From positions 48,635 through 112,634 of the forward strand of contig JAUNSR010000009.1 in the NCBI GenBank assembly GCA_030539115.1: a stretch of 64,000 nt of DNA, given 5' to 3'. The notes below the pieces were generated by a model that saw only the letters and a list, made by a program, of their open reading frames with translations, did not search any database and had not been told where the DNA came from. Shown in pieces: positions 35,337 to 43,631 of this stretch. Position numbers and translations under genes: made by a program. This stretch comes from Bacteroidales bacterium (GTDB taxonomy: Bacteria; Bacteroidota; Bacteroidia; Bacteroidales; JAUNSR01). Positions within the stretch are counted from its first letter, which is position 1, and every line of letters begins with the position of its first letter.

Positions 35337-36605
35337 AAAGTAGATGTTCTTTTAGGCCTTCAATGGGGTGATGAAGGGAAAGGTAAGGTAGTGGATGTTT
35401 TAACACCACGTTACGATGTTGTCACACGCTTTCAGGGTGGACCGAATGCCGGACATACTCTTGAATTTAATGGTGAGAAATATGTTTTGCGTTCTATACC
35501 ATCAGGTATTTTTCAAGGAGGCAAAGTAAATATTATTGGGAACGGAGTTGTTATTGATCCTCTTCTCTTCAAACAAGAGGCTGAGGCTTTAGCTGCAAGC
35601 GGTCATGACTTAACAAAAACTCTTCGCATTTCAAAAAAAGCTCATCTTATTTTACCTACACACAGGATGCTTGATGCGGCAAATGAAGCAGCTAAAGGAG
35701 CATCAAAGATTGGAACTACAGGTAAAGGAATTGGTCCAACTTATACTGATAAAATTAGTCGTAACGGTCTGCGTGTTGGAGACCTTCTTCATGATTTTGA
35801 CAAAAAGTATGCTGTGGCAAAGGCTAAACATGAGACAATGCTTAAAGCTTTAAATTACACTTATGATATCACAGAGCTTGAAGCTCAATGGATGGAGGGT
35901 GTGGAATATTTAAAGAAATTTTCTCTTATTGACAGCGAATATGAAGTAAACAATTATCTTAATAATGAAAAATCAATTCTTGCAGAGGGAGCACAAGGCA
36001 CTATGCTTGATATAGATTTTGGTTCATATCCTTTTGTTACCTCTTCAAATACAGTTTGTGCGGGTGCCTGCAGCGGTCTTGGAATTGCTCCGAACAAAAT
36101 TGGTGAAGTTTATGGTATTTTTAAAGCCTATTGCACACGTGTAGGAAGTGGTCCTTTCCCAACAGAATTGTTTGATGAGACAGGCGACAAGATGTGTTCA
36201 ATAGGAAGAGAATTTGGTTCGGTTACAGGACGTAAACGTCGCTGTGGCTGGATTGATCTTGTAGCCCTGAAATATGCTGTAATGATTGACGGAGTAACTC
36301 AGTTAATCATGATGAAAAGTGATGTTCTTGATACATTTGAGACAATTAAGGCTTGCGTTGCTTATGAAATAGATGGAGAAGAGACAGACCGTTTTCCTTT
36401 CGAAATTGGAGAAAATGTCAAACCTATTTATGCAGAACTTCCGGGTTGGCAGACTGATATGACAAAAATGCAAAGTGAAGACGAGTTTCCTGAAGAATTT
36501 AACAACTATGTTTCTTTCCTTGAAGAACAGCTTCAGACTCCTATAAAAATAGTATCTGTAGGTCCTGACCGCGAACAGACAATTATTCGCTATACTGAGG
36601 AATAA
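35334..36605 (+). CDS. purA: Adenylosuccinate synthetase
   Basis: 423 residues, cytosolic; joins IMP and aspartate using GTP in the first committed step to AMP. The N-terminal GTP-binding GLQWGDEGKGK, the IMP-binding NAGHT and GTTGKGIGPTYTDKISRNG, and the aspartate loop GSVTGRKRRCGW are all intact, and length is normal. Its start codon is the end of element copy B, so an accessory element has settled directly at the start of an essential purine gene. The terminator follows closely. Confidence 0.97.
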   Translation: MKVDVLLGLQWGDEGKGKVVDVLTPRYDVVTRFQGGPNAGHTLEFNGEKYVLRSIPSGIFQGGKVNIIGNGVVIDPLLFKQEAEALAASGHDLTKTLRISKKAHLILPTHRMLDAANEAAKGASKIGTTGKGIGPTYTDKISRNGLRVGDLLHDFDKKYAVAKAKHETMLKALNYTYDITELEAQWMEGVEYLKKFSLIDSEYEVNNYLNNEKSILAEGAQGTMLDIDFGSYPFVTSSNTVCAGACSGLGIAPNKIGEVYGIFKAYCTRVGSGPFPTELFDETGDKMCSIGREFGSVTGRKRRCGWIDLVALKYAVMIDGVTQLIMMKSDVLDTFETIKACVAYEIDGEETDRFPFEIGENVKPIYAELPGWQTDMTKMQSEDEFPEEFNNYVSFLEEQLQTPIKIVSVGPDREQTIIRYTEE

Positions 36606-36651
36606 ATTTATACATATATCGAAATACCTTTCGATTAAAAAATATATATTT

Positions 36652-36686
36652 AAGCGCAGATTATTTTTTGTCTGCGCTTTTTTTTA
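36652..36686 (+). terminator. Terminator of purA
   Basis: AAGCGCAGA pairs with TCTGCGCTT, followed by eight T residues, starting 46 bases after the stop. Confidence 0.85.
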
Positions 36687-36707
36687 TATTGTTAAATCTG
36701 TACACAA

Positions 36708-36807
36708 ATGGATTCGCCTCGACTTACTCAAAGACGATATACCCAACAAAAAGTATCTGAATGGCGTATTTGTACCTTGGTGTTAAAAAATTAAATATAT
36801 ACAAATG
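36708..36807 (+). repeat. Start-site-linked element, copy C
   Basis: The unit runs from an ATG at 36708 to the gene start at 36805 (97 bases). CGCC (36715-36718) pairs with GGCG (36763-36766). Hairpin one keeps its position with a different sequence: TCG-A-CTT / AAG-A-CGA around an ACTCA loop (36719-36737). Hairpin two is ATAC/GTAT (36739-36742, 36753-36756). GTATTTGTACC follows. The leading ATG opens a 28-codon frame that stops just before the gene start. Confidence 0.8.
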
Positions 36808-37662
36808 AAAAAGACTCTTATTTCAACTTTCTTATTTCTATTTTTCTCTCTCTATTCTTTTTCTTTCACTCTTTGGCAATTGCCTTCACAAGTAAATACA
36901 ATTGGTAATTCTTATGTGATACAAACCAACAAAGGTCATTTGATTGTAATAGATGGAGGCACAAATAATGAAACTGAATACCTGCGTGGATTTATAGCCG
37001 CTCTTGGCAACAAAGTTGAATTATGGATTGCCTCGCATCCTCATGATGACCATATACAAGCCCTTACAGAAATAATTAAAGATCCCAAAGGAATTGAAAT
37101 AAAATCAATCTGTCACTCACGTTTCACAAAAGAGCTTATTGATGGTGAGGGTCAATGGTCAAAATATGCATATGAATTTTATCAGGTTTTGGATAGTTGC
37201 AACATTAATATATTGGAACAGGATAAACCCGGGTATGAATTCAAGATAGATGATTTGCATGGTAAAATTATGTCAGTGGCAAATCCTGAAATTTTAATAA
37301 ATCCTTATAATAATTCTAGCATGGTTTTTAAACTATGGGATAAAAAGAAGTCTTTTACATTTCTTGGAGACTTGGGTGTTGAAGGCGGTGACAAATTGAT
37401 GAATTCAAAATACTTTAAGGAGCTTGATTGCGATTATCTGCAAATGGCTCATCATGGACAACAAGGTGTTTCTAAAGAATTTTACATGAATATGAACTTT
37501 AAAGCCTGCTTATGGCCGACTCCATCTTGGGTATTTAATAATGATATAGGTGGGGGATTTAATACTCATATATTAAAAACAATAGACACTCGTAATTGGA
37601 TAAAAGAGAAAGGAATAACCAAAAACTATATAAGTTTTGAGGGATTAGTAAAAATAGAATAG
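36805..37662 (+). CDS. Secreted metallo-beta-lactamase-fold hydrolase
   Basis: 285 residues with a signal peptide (TLISTFLFLFFSLYSFSF). The mature part is a metallo-beta-lactamase fold with VIDGGT, the metal-binding HPHDDH (about 78-83), FLGDLGVEGG and MAHHGQQG, the layout of ComEC-type and related hydrolases rather than antibiotic beta-lactamases. The active site looks complete. It is exported, so it may act on an extracellular phosphodiester or lactone; the substrate is unknown. Its start codon ends element copy C. Confidence 0.82.
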   Translation: MKKTLISTFLFLFFSLYSFSFTLWQLPSQVNTIGNSYVIQTNKGHLIVIDGGTNNETEYLRGFIAALGNKVELWIASHPHDDHIQALTEIIKDPKGIEIKSICHSRFTKELIDGEGQWSKYAYEFYQVLDSCNINILEQDKPGYEFKIDDLHGKIMSVANPEILINPYNNSSMVFKLWDKKKSFTFLGDLGVEGGDKLMNSKYFKELDCDYLQMAHHGQQGVSKEFYMNMNFKACLWPTPSWVFNNDIGGGFNTHILKTIDTRNWIKEKGITKNYISFEGLVKIE

Positions 37663-37725
37663 GCTTTTATTTAATATTAACACAAGCATGGCATCGTTTT
37701 AATAATTATGGTACATGTTTTGATG

Positions 37726-37733
37726 TATATTTG
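37726..37733 (+). promoter_or_regulatory. -7 promoter element of the zinc metallopeptidase gene
   Basis: TATATTTG followed by CC, 31 bases before ATG 37765. Because it lies inside an upstream open extension that begins at 37708, it argues for the later start. Confidence 0.65.
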
Positions 37734-37764
37734 CCGTAATCACAATATAAAAATTTGTTTGAAT

Positions 37765-38439
37765 ATGGGAATGTTTTTATTTATTGCCATCGCAATATTG
37801 AGTTTTATAGTGCAGAGTGTTCTTAAAAGTAAATTTTCAAAATATTCTAAAATGCCCTTATCTGTCGGACTTACCGGAGCAGATATAGCAAAAAAAATGT
37901 TGAATGAGAATGGTATATATGATGTCAAAGTCGTTCCTCATGAAGGTACTTTAACCGACCATTATAATCCTGCCACAAAAACTGTAGCTTTGAGCAATGA
38001 TGTTTTTTATAGCAATTCTATTGCTGCTGCAGCTGTAGCAGCCCATGAATGCGGGCATGCTGTTCAACACGCAACAGCTTATTCAATGCTTACTCTTCGT
38101 TCAGCTCTTGTTCCGGCTGTTTCTTTTGCTTCTCAATGGGTACAATGGTTAATTTTAGGAGGAATAATTTTTTTCAATACTTTTCCTACCCTTCTTTGGA
38201 TGGGAATAGCACTCTTTGCAATGACGACCTTATTTAGTTTTGTCACATTACCGGTAGAAATAAATGCAAGTTCAAGAGCTATAGCTTGGTTAAGAACTTC
38301 CGGAATTACTGATATAAGGACTCATGACAAAGCTTTTGATGCATTAAAATGGGCAGCTTATACTTATGTTGTTGCAGCACTTGGATCACTTGCCACTCTT
38401 ATATATTATGTAATGATGGCTATGGGACGCAGAGATTAA
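37765..38439 (+). CDS. YugP-family membrane zinc metallopeptidase
   Basis: 224 residues from ATG 37765, chosen because a -7 element lies in the longer frame starting at 37708 and because family homology begins at MFLFIAIAILSF. An N-terminal membrane helix is followed by TDHYNPATKTVALSNDVF and the zinc-binding HECGHAVQH (about 94-102), then two or three membrane helices. YugP-like neutral zinc peptidases are widespread, with no well-defined substrate; membrane protein quality control is a reasonable guess. A strong terminator follows. Confidence 0.85.
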   Translation: MGMFLFIAIAILSFIVQSVLKSKFSKYSKMPLSVGLTGADIAKKMLNENGIYDVKVVPHEGTLTDHYNPATKTVALSNDVFYSNSIAAAAVAAHECGHAVQHATAYSMLTLRSALVPAVSFASQWVQWLILGGIIFFNTFPTLLWMGIALFAMTTLFSFVTLPVEINASSRAIAWLRTSGITDIRTHDKAFDALKWAAYTYVVAALGSLATLIYYVMMAMGRRD

Positions 38440-38485
38440 AATGTCGGTTTAAAAGGATAAATAGACAATTAAACAAAATATAAAC

Positions 38486-38526
38486 AAAACACCCCTTACA
38501 CAAATTCTTATGTAAGGGGTGTTTTT
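38486..38526. terminator. Strong bidirectional terminator
   Basis: AAAACACCCCTTACA (38486-38500) pairs perfectly with TGTAAGGGGTGTTTT (38511-38525), with T runs on both strands. It separates the peptidase gene from the convergent kinase operon. Confidence 0.88.
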
Positions 38527-38715
38527 ATAATCATCGATGGATTTTTACAGTATTTTCTTTTATTCTCTCTTAAATTATCATTAAAACTCAATTCTGTTTT
38601 TATAATCATCTATAAATTTTCACGGTATTGCCTTATTAAGAATGTCTGAGTACACGAAGTTTCTATATATCATTCAATTATTTTTTGCAATAAATAAATA
38701 ACCTTGAAAACACCG

Positions 38716-41496
38716 TTAAGCCATCTTTTTGTTCTTATAAATTTTATTGAGTATATTACTTAATTTATTTTTATCAATCGGTTTAGGCTCATATTCATCA
38801 AAGCCTTTTTGAATCAATCTTTCTCTATCATCATCAAAAGCATAAGCCGACATTGCCACAATAGGTACTGTTGTTGATAATTTTCTTATTTCAGCAACAG
38901 CGCTATAACCATCCATCTTTGGCATCTTTATATCCATCAGCACCAAATCGGGTTTAAATGAAGAAAACATTTCTACAGCTTCTTTTCCATTCCATGCATG
39001 CAGCAATTGGCAGTTTGGATCCATCATAGAACACAAAATAGCATAGTTACTTTGAGAATCTTCAGCAACGAGAATCTTTATATCGGGCAAATTTCTATCA
39101 ATATGATTATGCTTGGAGTTATCACCAATGAGCACAGCCTGCCTATTGGATTCATTATAAGGAATTTCGAACCAAAATTCAGAACCGTTTCTAAATTCGG
39201 AAAAAACGCCTATTTGTCCGTTTAACTTTTCAACTATCAATTGAGCTACAGAAAGTCCGAGTCCTGTTCCTTGTTCAAAAGTATTTAATTTTACAAATCT
39301 TCCAAAAACAGTTTGCAATTGCTCTTCAGGTATTCCACACCCTGTATCTTTTATAAAAAATCGGATAACATCATTAACCGGCTTATAATAGCCTATAGTT
39401 ATTGACCCTTCTCTTGTAAATTTTGCAGCATTAGACATTAATCTATTCAACACCTGTCTGATTTTAGTTTTTTCTGAATAAATAAACAACTCATTTAATG
39501 GCATATCGAGATTTATCGACACTTTTTTATCCACTTCCTCTAAGAAAGAATCTTTTAAATCATTAAGCACAGCATTTACTTCAAAAGCCGAAAAATTAAA
39601 CTCAGCAGCTCCTGACTCAATTTTGGATATCTCTAAAATATCATTAATAAGAGATAAGAGCAATTTATTGTTATGCTTTACAATATCTGCCAATTCTTTT
39701 CTTTCTTCAATATCTTCAGAGTTTGCTAAAACGCCTGAAAACCCGACTATAGCATTCAATGGAGTTCTAATTTCATGACTTAAATTTGCCAAAAACTTAG
39801 ATTTTAGCCTATCAGATTCCTGAGCGGCATCTCTTGCTTTAATTAGCTCCAATTCTAGTTCTTTTGTTTCAGTAATTAAAGTCATTGTACCTACTAAAGT
39901 TATTGGTTTCCCCAAATAATCCTTTTCATAAGTCACAGCCTGAATCATATACCAGCTATATTTTTCATCTCTTTGCGGCATAAGCAATCGGCATTCCTCT
40001 TTTAGATAATTGCTTTTGCCATTTCTCAGATTATAGAAGATATTCATCATCCTATCTTTATCTTCTGAATATATCCATGAAAGAAAATCTTCTTCAGAAT
40101 ACATCAACAAATTGGTCGGATTATTAGGATTTTCCATTATCTGTTTAACGTCATCAAAATAGATTGATTTATTTGACAGATTCCATACCCAAGGATTAAT
40201 GGTTGAGACCTCAAGAGATAATGCCAGTTTAAAATTTCTCAGACCTATCTGGTGTTGCAGTTCTTTTTGATAGTCAAGTTCCTTTTTCTGTTTTTCCTTG
40301 GCTTTATTAAGGAAATGAATACGCTGTACGCAATAAAGAATGATAAATACAATTACTATAAAAATAAAGAACAATTCATATCTATATGTATACAGTGCAT
40401 TCTCTGGTTTAGAAAAATAATAAACATCTTTTGGGAATTTAATCTTTGAGGAATGATAAGATGCTAAATTGCTATAATTTAGATATCTTTTCTCTTTATC
40501 TATAGTTTGATAAGGTATATCTCTTGGATTAGTGCCTGCTAAGACCTGTTTTAATACTTCAATGGTTTTATTGCTAAGATCAATCATTCTATTAAAAACA
40601 CCGCCTGCAATATACCCTTTGGCAGTATTCATATCCCATGAAACAAATACAGGCACCTTTGAAGCTTGTCCAATATTTTTATACATATTGTTCCATATAA
40701 AATAACTGTCTGCATCCTTTCCCTTAACAGACCAAGAATGGTAAAAAATACCTGTTTTAAAATCAAAAGATGCAACTCTTGAGAACATATCATTAAGAGA
40801 ATATTCTCCTGCCGTAATAAATTCCATCGAAAGATTAGGATAGTCTTTTGCTATTATAGATTTCAATCTTTGTCTTACAATAATGCTTCCAATTCTTTCA
40901 TCAGAGATAAAAACCAGATGATTCATATCAGGAAGCACCAAGAGCATAAGTTCTACAATCTCTTTTAAACTGTTATGAGCGAAAATACCTGTAATATTGT
41001 ACTTTTTTTTAATATCCTCTTCTGTTATTGGGCTGAGGTTATCATCATATTCCAATGGAGTTTCCTGGAAATATTTTTCTAAAGGAATTGTATACTTCTG
41101 TGCTATTGAATTTATAATTGGGACATCGGGCCAATGACGATTTAAGCATTCAGCAAACATAGGCAAGGCAGCAGGTCCAACAAAAATCACGGCTCTTGGT
41201 CTGTTTAAATATTTTTTTAAGATTCTGTCTTGTTCTTGTTTCAACAACTCAGGCGTTGTTATATCTATTGCTTTTATGTGTTCGGCAAAAACATTGGATA
41301 AATGTGTTGAATTCAAGAATTTTGTTACTTCATCCTCCACATTGCCCTCCCACTGTGCACTTTCCAAATGAAAATTTAATATCAAAACATAATCTTGAGA
41401 AACAATTAAAGTATCACTATTATTCTGAGAAAATGAAAAATGATGATTAACAATCAGCAAGAAGGTTATAAAAATATAATATTTTAGTTGTTGCAT
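38716..41496 (-). CDS. Hybrid sensor histidine kinase with ABC-substrate-binding-like sensor
   Basis: 926 residues. A signal peptide (about 1-23) is followed by a periplasmic ABC-type substrate-binding-like domain (about 30-370; RPRAVIFVGPAALPMF, FVSWDMNTAKGYIAGGVF), one membrane helix (about 376-398), a PAS-like domain (about 425-550), a HisKA domain (LSHEIRTPLN, His about 574), a HATPase (DTGCGIP, GTGLGLS) and a receiver domain (about 805-920; Asp about 855). It has no DNA-binding domain, so phosphate must pass to another protein. It is the second gene of a two-kinase operon 15 bases after its neighbour. The ligand is unknown; proximity to the GH84 and PUL genes suggests a sugar. Confidence 0.88.
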   Translation of the reverse strand: MQQLKYYIFITFLLIVNHHFSFSQNNSDTLIVSQDYVLILNFHLESAQWEGNVEDEVTKFLNSTHLSNVFAEHIKAIDITTPELLKQEQDRILKKYLNRPRAVIFVGPAALPMFAECLNRHWPDVPIINSIAQKYTIPLEKYFQETPLEYDDNLSPITEEDIKKKYNITGIFAHNSLKEIVELMLLVLPDMNHLVFISDERIGSIIVRQRLKSIIAKDYPNLSMEFITAGEYSLNDMFSRVASFDFKTGIFYHSWSVKGKDADSYFIWNNMYKNIGQASKVPVFVSWDMNTAKGYIAGGVFNRMIDLSNKTIEVLKQVLAGTNPRDIPYQTIDKEKRYLNYSNLASYHSSKIKFPKDVYYFSKPENALYTYRYELFFIFIVIVFIILYCVQRIHFLNKAKEKQKKELDYQKELQHQIGLRNFKLALSLEVSTINPWVWNLSNKSIYFDDVKQIMENPNNPTNLLMYSEEDFLSWIYSEDKDRMMNIFYNLRNGKSNYLKEECRLLMPQRDEKYSWYMIQAVTYEKDYLGKPITLVGTMTLITETKELELELIKARDAAQESDRLKSKFLANLSHEIRTPLNAIVGFSGVLANSEDIEERKELADIVKHNNKLLLSLINDILEISKIESGAAEFNFSAFEVNAVLNDLKDSFLEEVDKKVSINLDMPLNELFIYSEKTKIRQVLNRLMSNAAKFTREGSITIGYYKPVNDVIRFFIKDTGCGIPEEQLQTVFGRFVKLNTFEQGTGLGLSVAQLIVEKLNGQIGVFSEFRNGSEFWFEIPYNESNRQAVLIGDNSKHNHIDRNLPDIKILVAEDSQSNYAILCSMMDPNCQLLHAWNGKEAVEMFSSFKPDLVLMDIKMPKMDGYSAVAEIRKLSTTVPIVAMSAYAFDDDRERLIQKGFDEYEPKPIDKNKLSNILNKIYKNKKMA

Positions 41497-41511
41497 ATTC
41501 TCTTAAAAAAG

Positions 41512-42987
41512 TTATTTTTTCAAATGAGTTTCAATTAGATTTTTAAGCATTCCTGCATCTATTGGTTTAGGTAAGTAGCCGTCAAATCCGCTTTTCAATA
41601 TTTTTGCCTCATCATCAGAAAATGCATAAGCAGTAACGGCTATAATAGGGGTTGTCCAATCCTTTTCTCTAATAAGCTTTGTTGCTTCATAGCCATTCAT
41701 TTCAGGCATATTTATATCCATTAAAACTACATCAGGAGATATTCTTTCGAATAAAGAAACAGCTTGCTTGCCATCCCAGGCATGATAAAGATTGAATTTA
41801 TTCTTCAACAACACTTCACAAAGCTTATAATTGCTTGGATCATCCTCTGCGATAAGCATTTTGGGACATATTTTATTTGAATCTTCTTTCTCAACATTCA
41901 CAGAAACAGACGAAGTTTCAACTTCTATAGATTCTTTTAAATTGTTAGGAAGAGTAAACCAAAATTTGGAACCTTTTCCCAATGTTGATTCCACACCAAT
42001 CTTGCCTCCTAATTTATTAATTACAGAGGAACAAATCTCCAATCCCAGCCCTGTTCCGCTAACCGTCTTGTCCAACCTAACAAACCGATTGAATATCGTA
42101 TTAAGTTTATCGCTCGGGATACCAACTCCACTGTCTTCAACATAGAAAAAGACATCGTCTTCAAGTAATTCATAGCCCAAAATTATATATCCTGAGGGAG
42201 TGAATTTTATTGAATTGTTTATAAGGTTATTTACTACCTGCGTTAACCTGTTTATGTCAGTATTAATAAAGCAATTATTGATTTTGGGTTCCAACAAACG
42301 AAATTCTATCGGGTAAGTTTCAAGCCTTAATTTAGCACAATTGGCTATTTCCCTCATCACATCTATTAAATCAACATTTGATTTTCTTATTTCAAGCACA
42401 TCAGCCTGAATTTTGGAAAGGTCAAGTATGTCACTTATCAACTGCATTAATACTTCATTATTGTCATTGATAATCTTTACATACTCGTTCTTTTCTTTTT
42501 GTGTTTCTGTCTGAGCAAGTATTTTAGAGAAACCGACAATGGCATTTAATGGAGTTCGCAATTCATGGCTCATATTTGCAAGGAATGATATCTCATGAGT
42601 TGATGAATATCTCGATATTGTTTCAATATATTCCTCAGTAACTATTTGGATAAAGCCAATTAGACAATCAGAGTCTCTTCGAGAAATATTTGCTATAAGT
42701 TTGTTGTTTTTAAATATATTTTCATTAAGCGCCAATTCAACTCGATTGATTTTTGAATGAAGTATTCTCCCAAAATTTATATTGCATTCCGATGATAAAA
42801 GATTTAAAGCCTCATCAAATGAAAATATATTTTTCTTTAGCTCCAATGATTGCACCAATTCTTCTCCTATTGATATTAATTTTTCATTTATATCAACTTT
42901 AAACCAATCCATATCATGAGAAGAAAATGCGATTTTTCTTAACTCATCATTAGATGTTATTTCCTTTAAATTCATATTATTAAACAA
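41512..42987 (-). CDS. Cytosolic hybrid histidine kinase/response regulator
   Basis: 491 residues with no signal peptide or membrane helix. A short PAS-like N-terminal region (about 20-125) leads to HisKA (MSHELRTPLN, His about 141), a HATPase (VEDSGVGIP, GTGLGLE) and a receiver domain (about 376-488; Asp about 424 in LMDINMPEMNG). As in the downstream kinase, there is no output domain. The two kinases share kinase and receiver sequence, which suggests duplication or interaction as a pair, with the soluble one sensing an internal cue or relaying phosphate. Confidence 0.88.
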   Translation of the reverse strand: MFNNMNLKEITSNDELRKIAFSSHDMDWFKVDINEKLISIGEELVQSLELKKNIFSFDEALNLLSSECNINFGRILHSKINRVELALNENIFKNNKLIANISRRDSDCLIGFIQIVTEEYIETISRYSSTHEISFLANMSHELRTPLNAIVGFSKILAQTETQKEKNEYVKIINDNNEVLMQLISDILDLSKIQADVLEIRKSNVDLIDVMREIANCAKLRLETYPIEFRLLEPKINNCFINTDINRLTQVVNNLINNSIKFTPSGYIILGYELLEDDVFFYVEDSGVGIPSDKLNTIFNRFVRLDKTVSGTGLGLEICSSVINKLGGKIGVESTLGKGSKFWFTLPNNLKESIEVETSSVSVNVEKEDSNKICPKMLIAEDDPSNYKLCEVLLKNKFNLYHAWDGKQAVSLFERISPDVVLMDINMPEMNGYEATKLIREKDWTTPIIAVTAYAFSDDEAKILKSGFDGYLPKPIDAGMLKNLIETHLKK

Positions 42988-43438
42988 GTTAAAGTGTAAA
43001 GAATGAATGAATGATAATTTAAAATACAGATGCTTAGTCTTGAATGACTTAGTTTGCCCTTTAAATTCTTAAATCTGTTGGCTAATTTACATATTTAAAA
43101 TACATGTATGTTAATATTATCAATAATATTTCTCTCAAAATCATTTTAATAAAGGAATTTACTGCTAAAGAGCATTTATTCTACAGTTATATTTGTTTAT
43201 CAACATTTATAATAAAATTTGAAAACTGCTATTATGATTATTTTATGATTAGACGCCTTTTTAATACTTACATAATAAACCATATCATAAACAATCCTTT
43301 ATAAAATATTTCAATATTAATCCTCTTTGACATATATTTGACATCAACATTTGTATTAATCTTTTTTTGAAACCGTTTGCATAAGCAAAAGTCAATTGTT
43401 ATTAACCTAACTAATAAATTTAATGAAACTTCGAAAAA
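42988..43438. other. Intergenic region between divergent kinase and GH84 units
   Basis: AT-rich, no gene seen apart from the promoter region for the kinase operon, which I could not pin down. A 66-codon open frame at 43104-43304 looks random. The start-linked elements follow at its right edge. Confidence 0.45.
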
Positions 43439-43535
43439 ATGATACTGACAAAACTCAATAAAATTGAGACCTAATAAAAGGTATATAAATTGCGCATTTG
43501 TACCTTAGTGTTAAAAATCAAATTATATACAAATG
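43439..43535 (+). repeat. Start-site-linked element, copy D1
   Basis: The upstream unit of a tandem pair, 94 bases. The outer stem is decayed (TGCGCA replaces TGGCGC), but hairpin one is the strongest of any copy: CTCAAT/ATTGAG with an AAA loop (43454-43468). ACC/GGT and ATTTGTACCTTAGTGTTAAAA are retained. Its terminal ATACAAATGAA is the first base block of copy D2. Confidence 0.78.
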
Positions 43536-43631
43536 AAGATGCCATAACTCACCTAAAGTTGAGATACCAAACAAATAGTATATAAATGGCGCATTTGTAC
43601 CTCAGTGTAAAAATTTAATTATATCCAAATG
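43533..43631 (+). repeat. Start-site-linked element, copy D2
   Basis: 96 bases, from the ATG that ends D1 to the GH84 start at 43629. GCCAT (43541-43545) pairs with ATGGC (43586-43590), enclosing CTCA/TGAG and ATAC/GTAT hairpins. GCATTTGTACCTCAGTGT follows. The leading ATG opens ATG-AAG-ATG-CCA-TAA. Confidence 0.82.

Noticed and set aside
36805..37662. Antibiotic-type beta-lactamase
   Set aside because: The HPHDDH motif and the overall layout fit general metallo-beta-lactamase-fold hydrolases (ComEC-like), not drug-hydrolysing class B enzymes.
37708..37764. Longer start for the zinc metallopeptidase
   Set aside because: A -7 promoter element lies inside this extension and family homology starts at the later ATG.
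43104..43304. 66-codon plus-strand frame
   Set aside because: Very AT-rich, no features, in a region better explained as a divergent promoter region.
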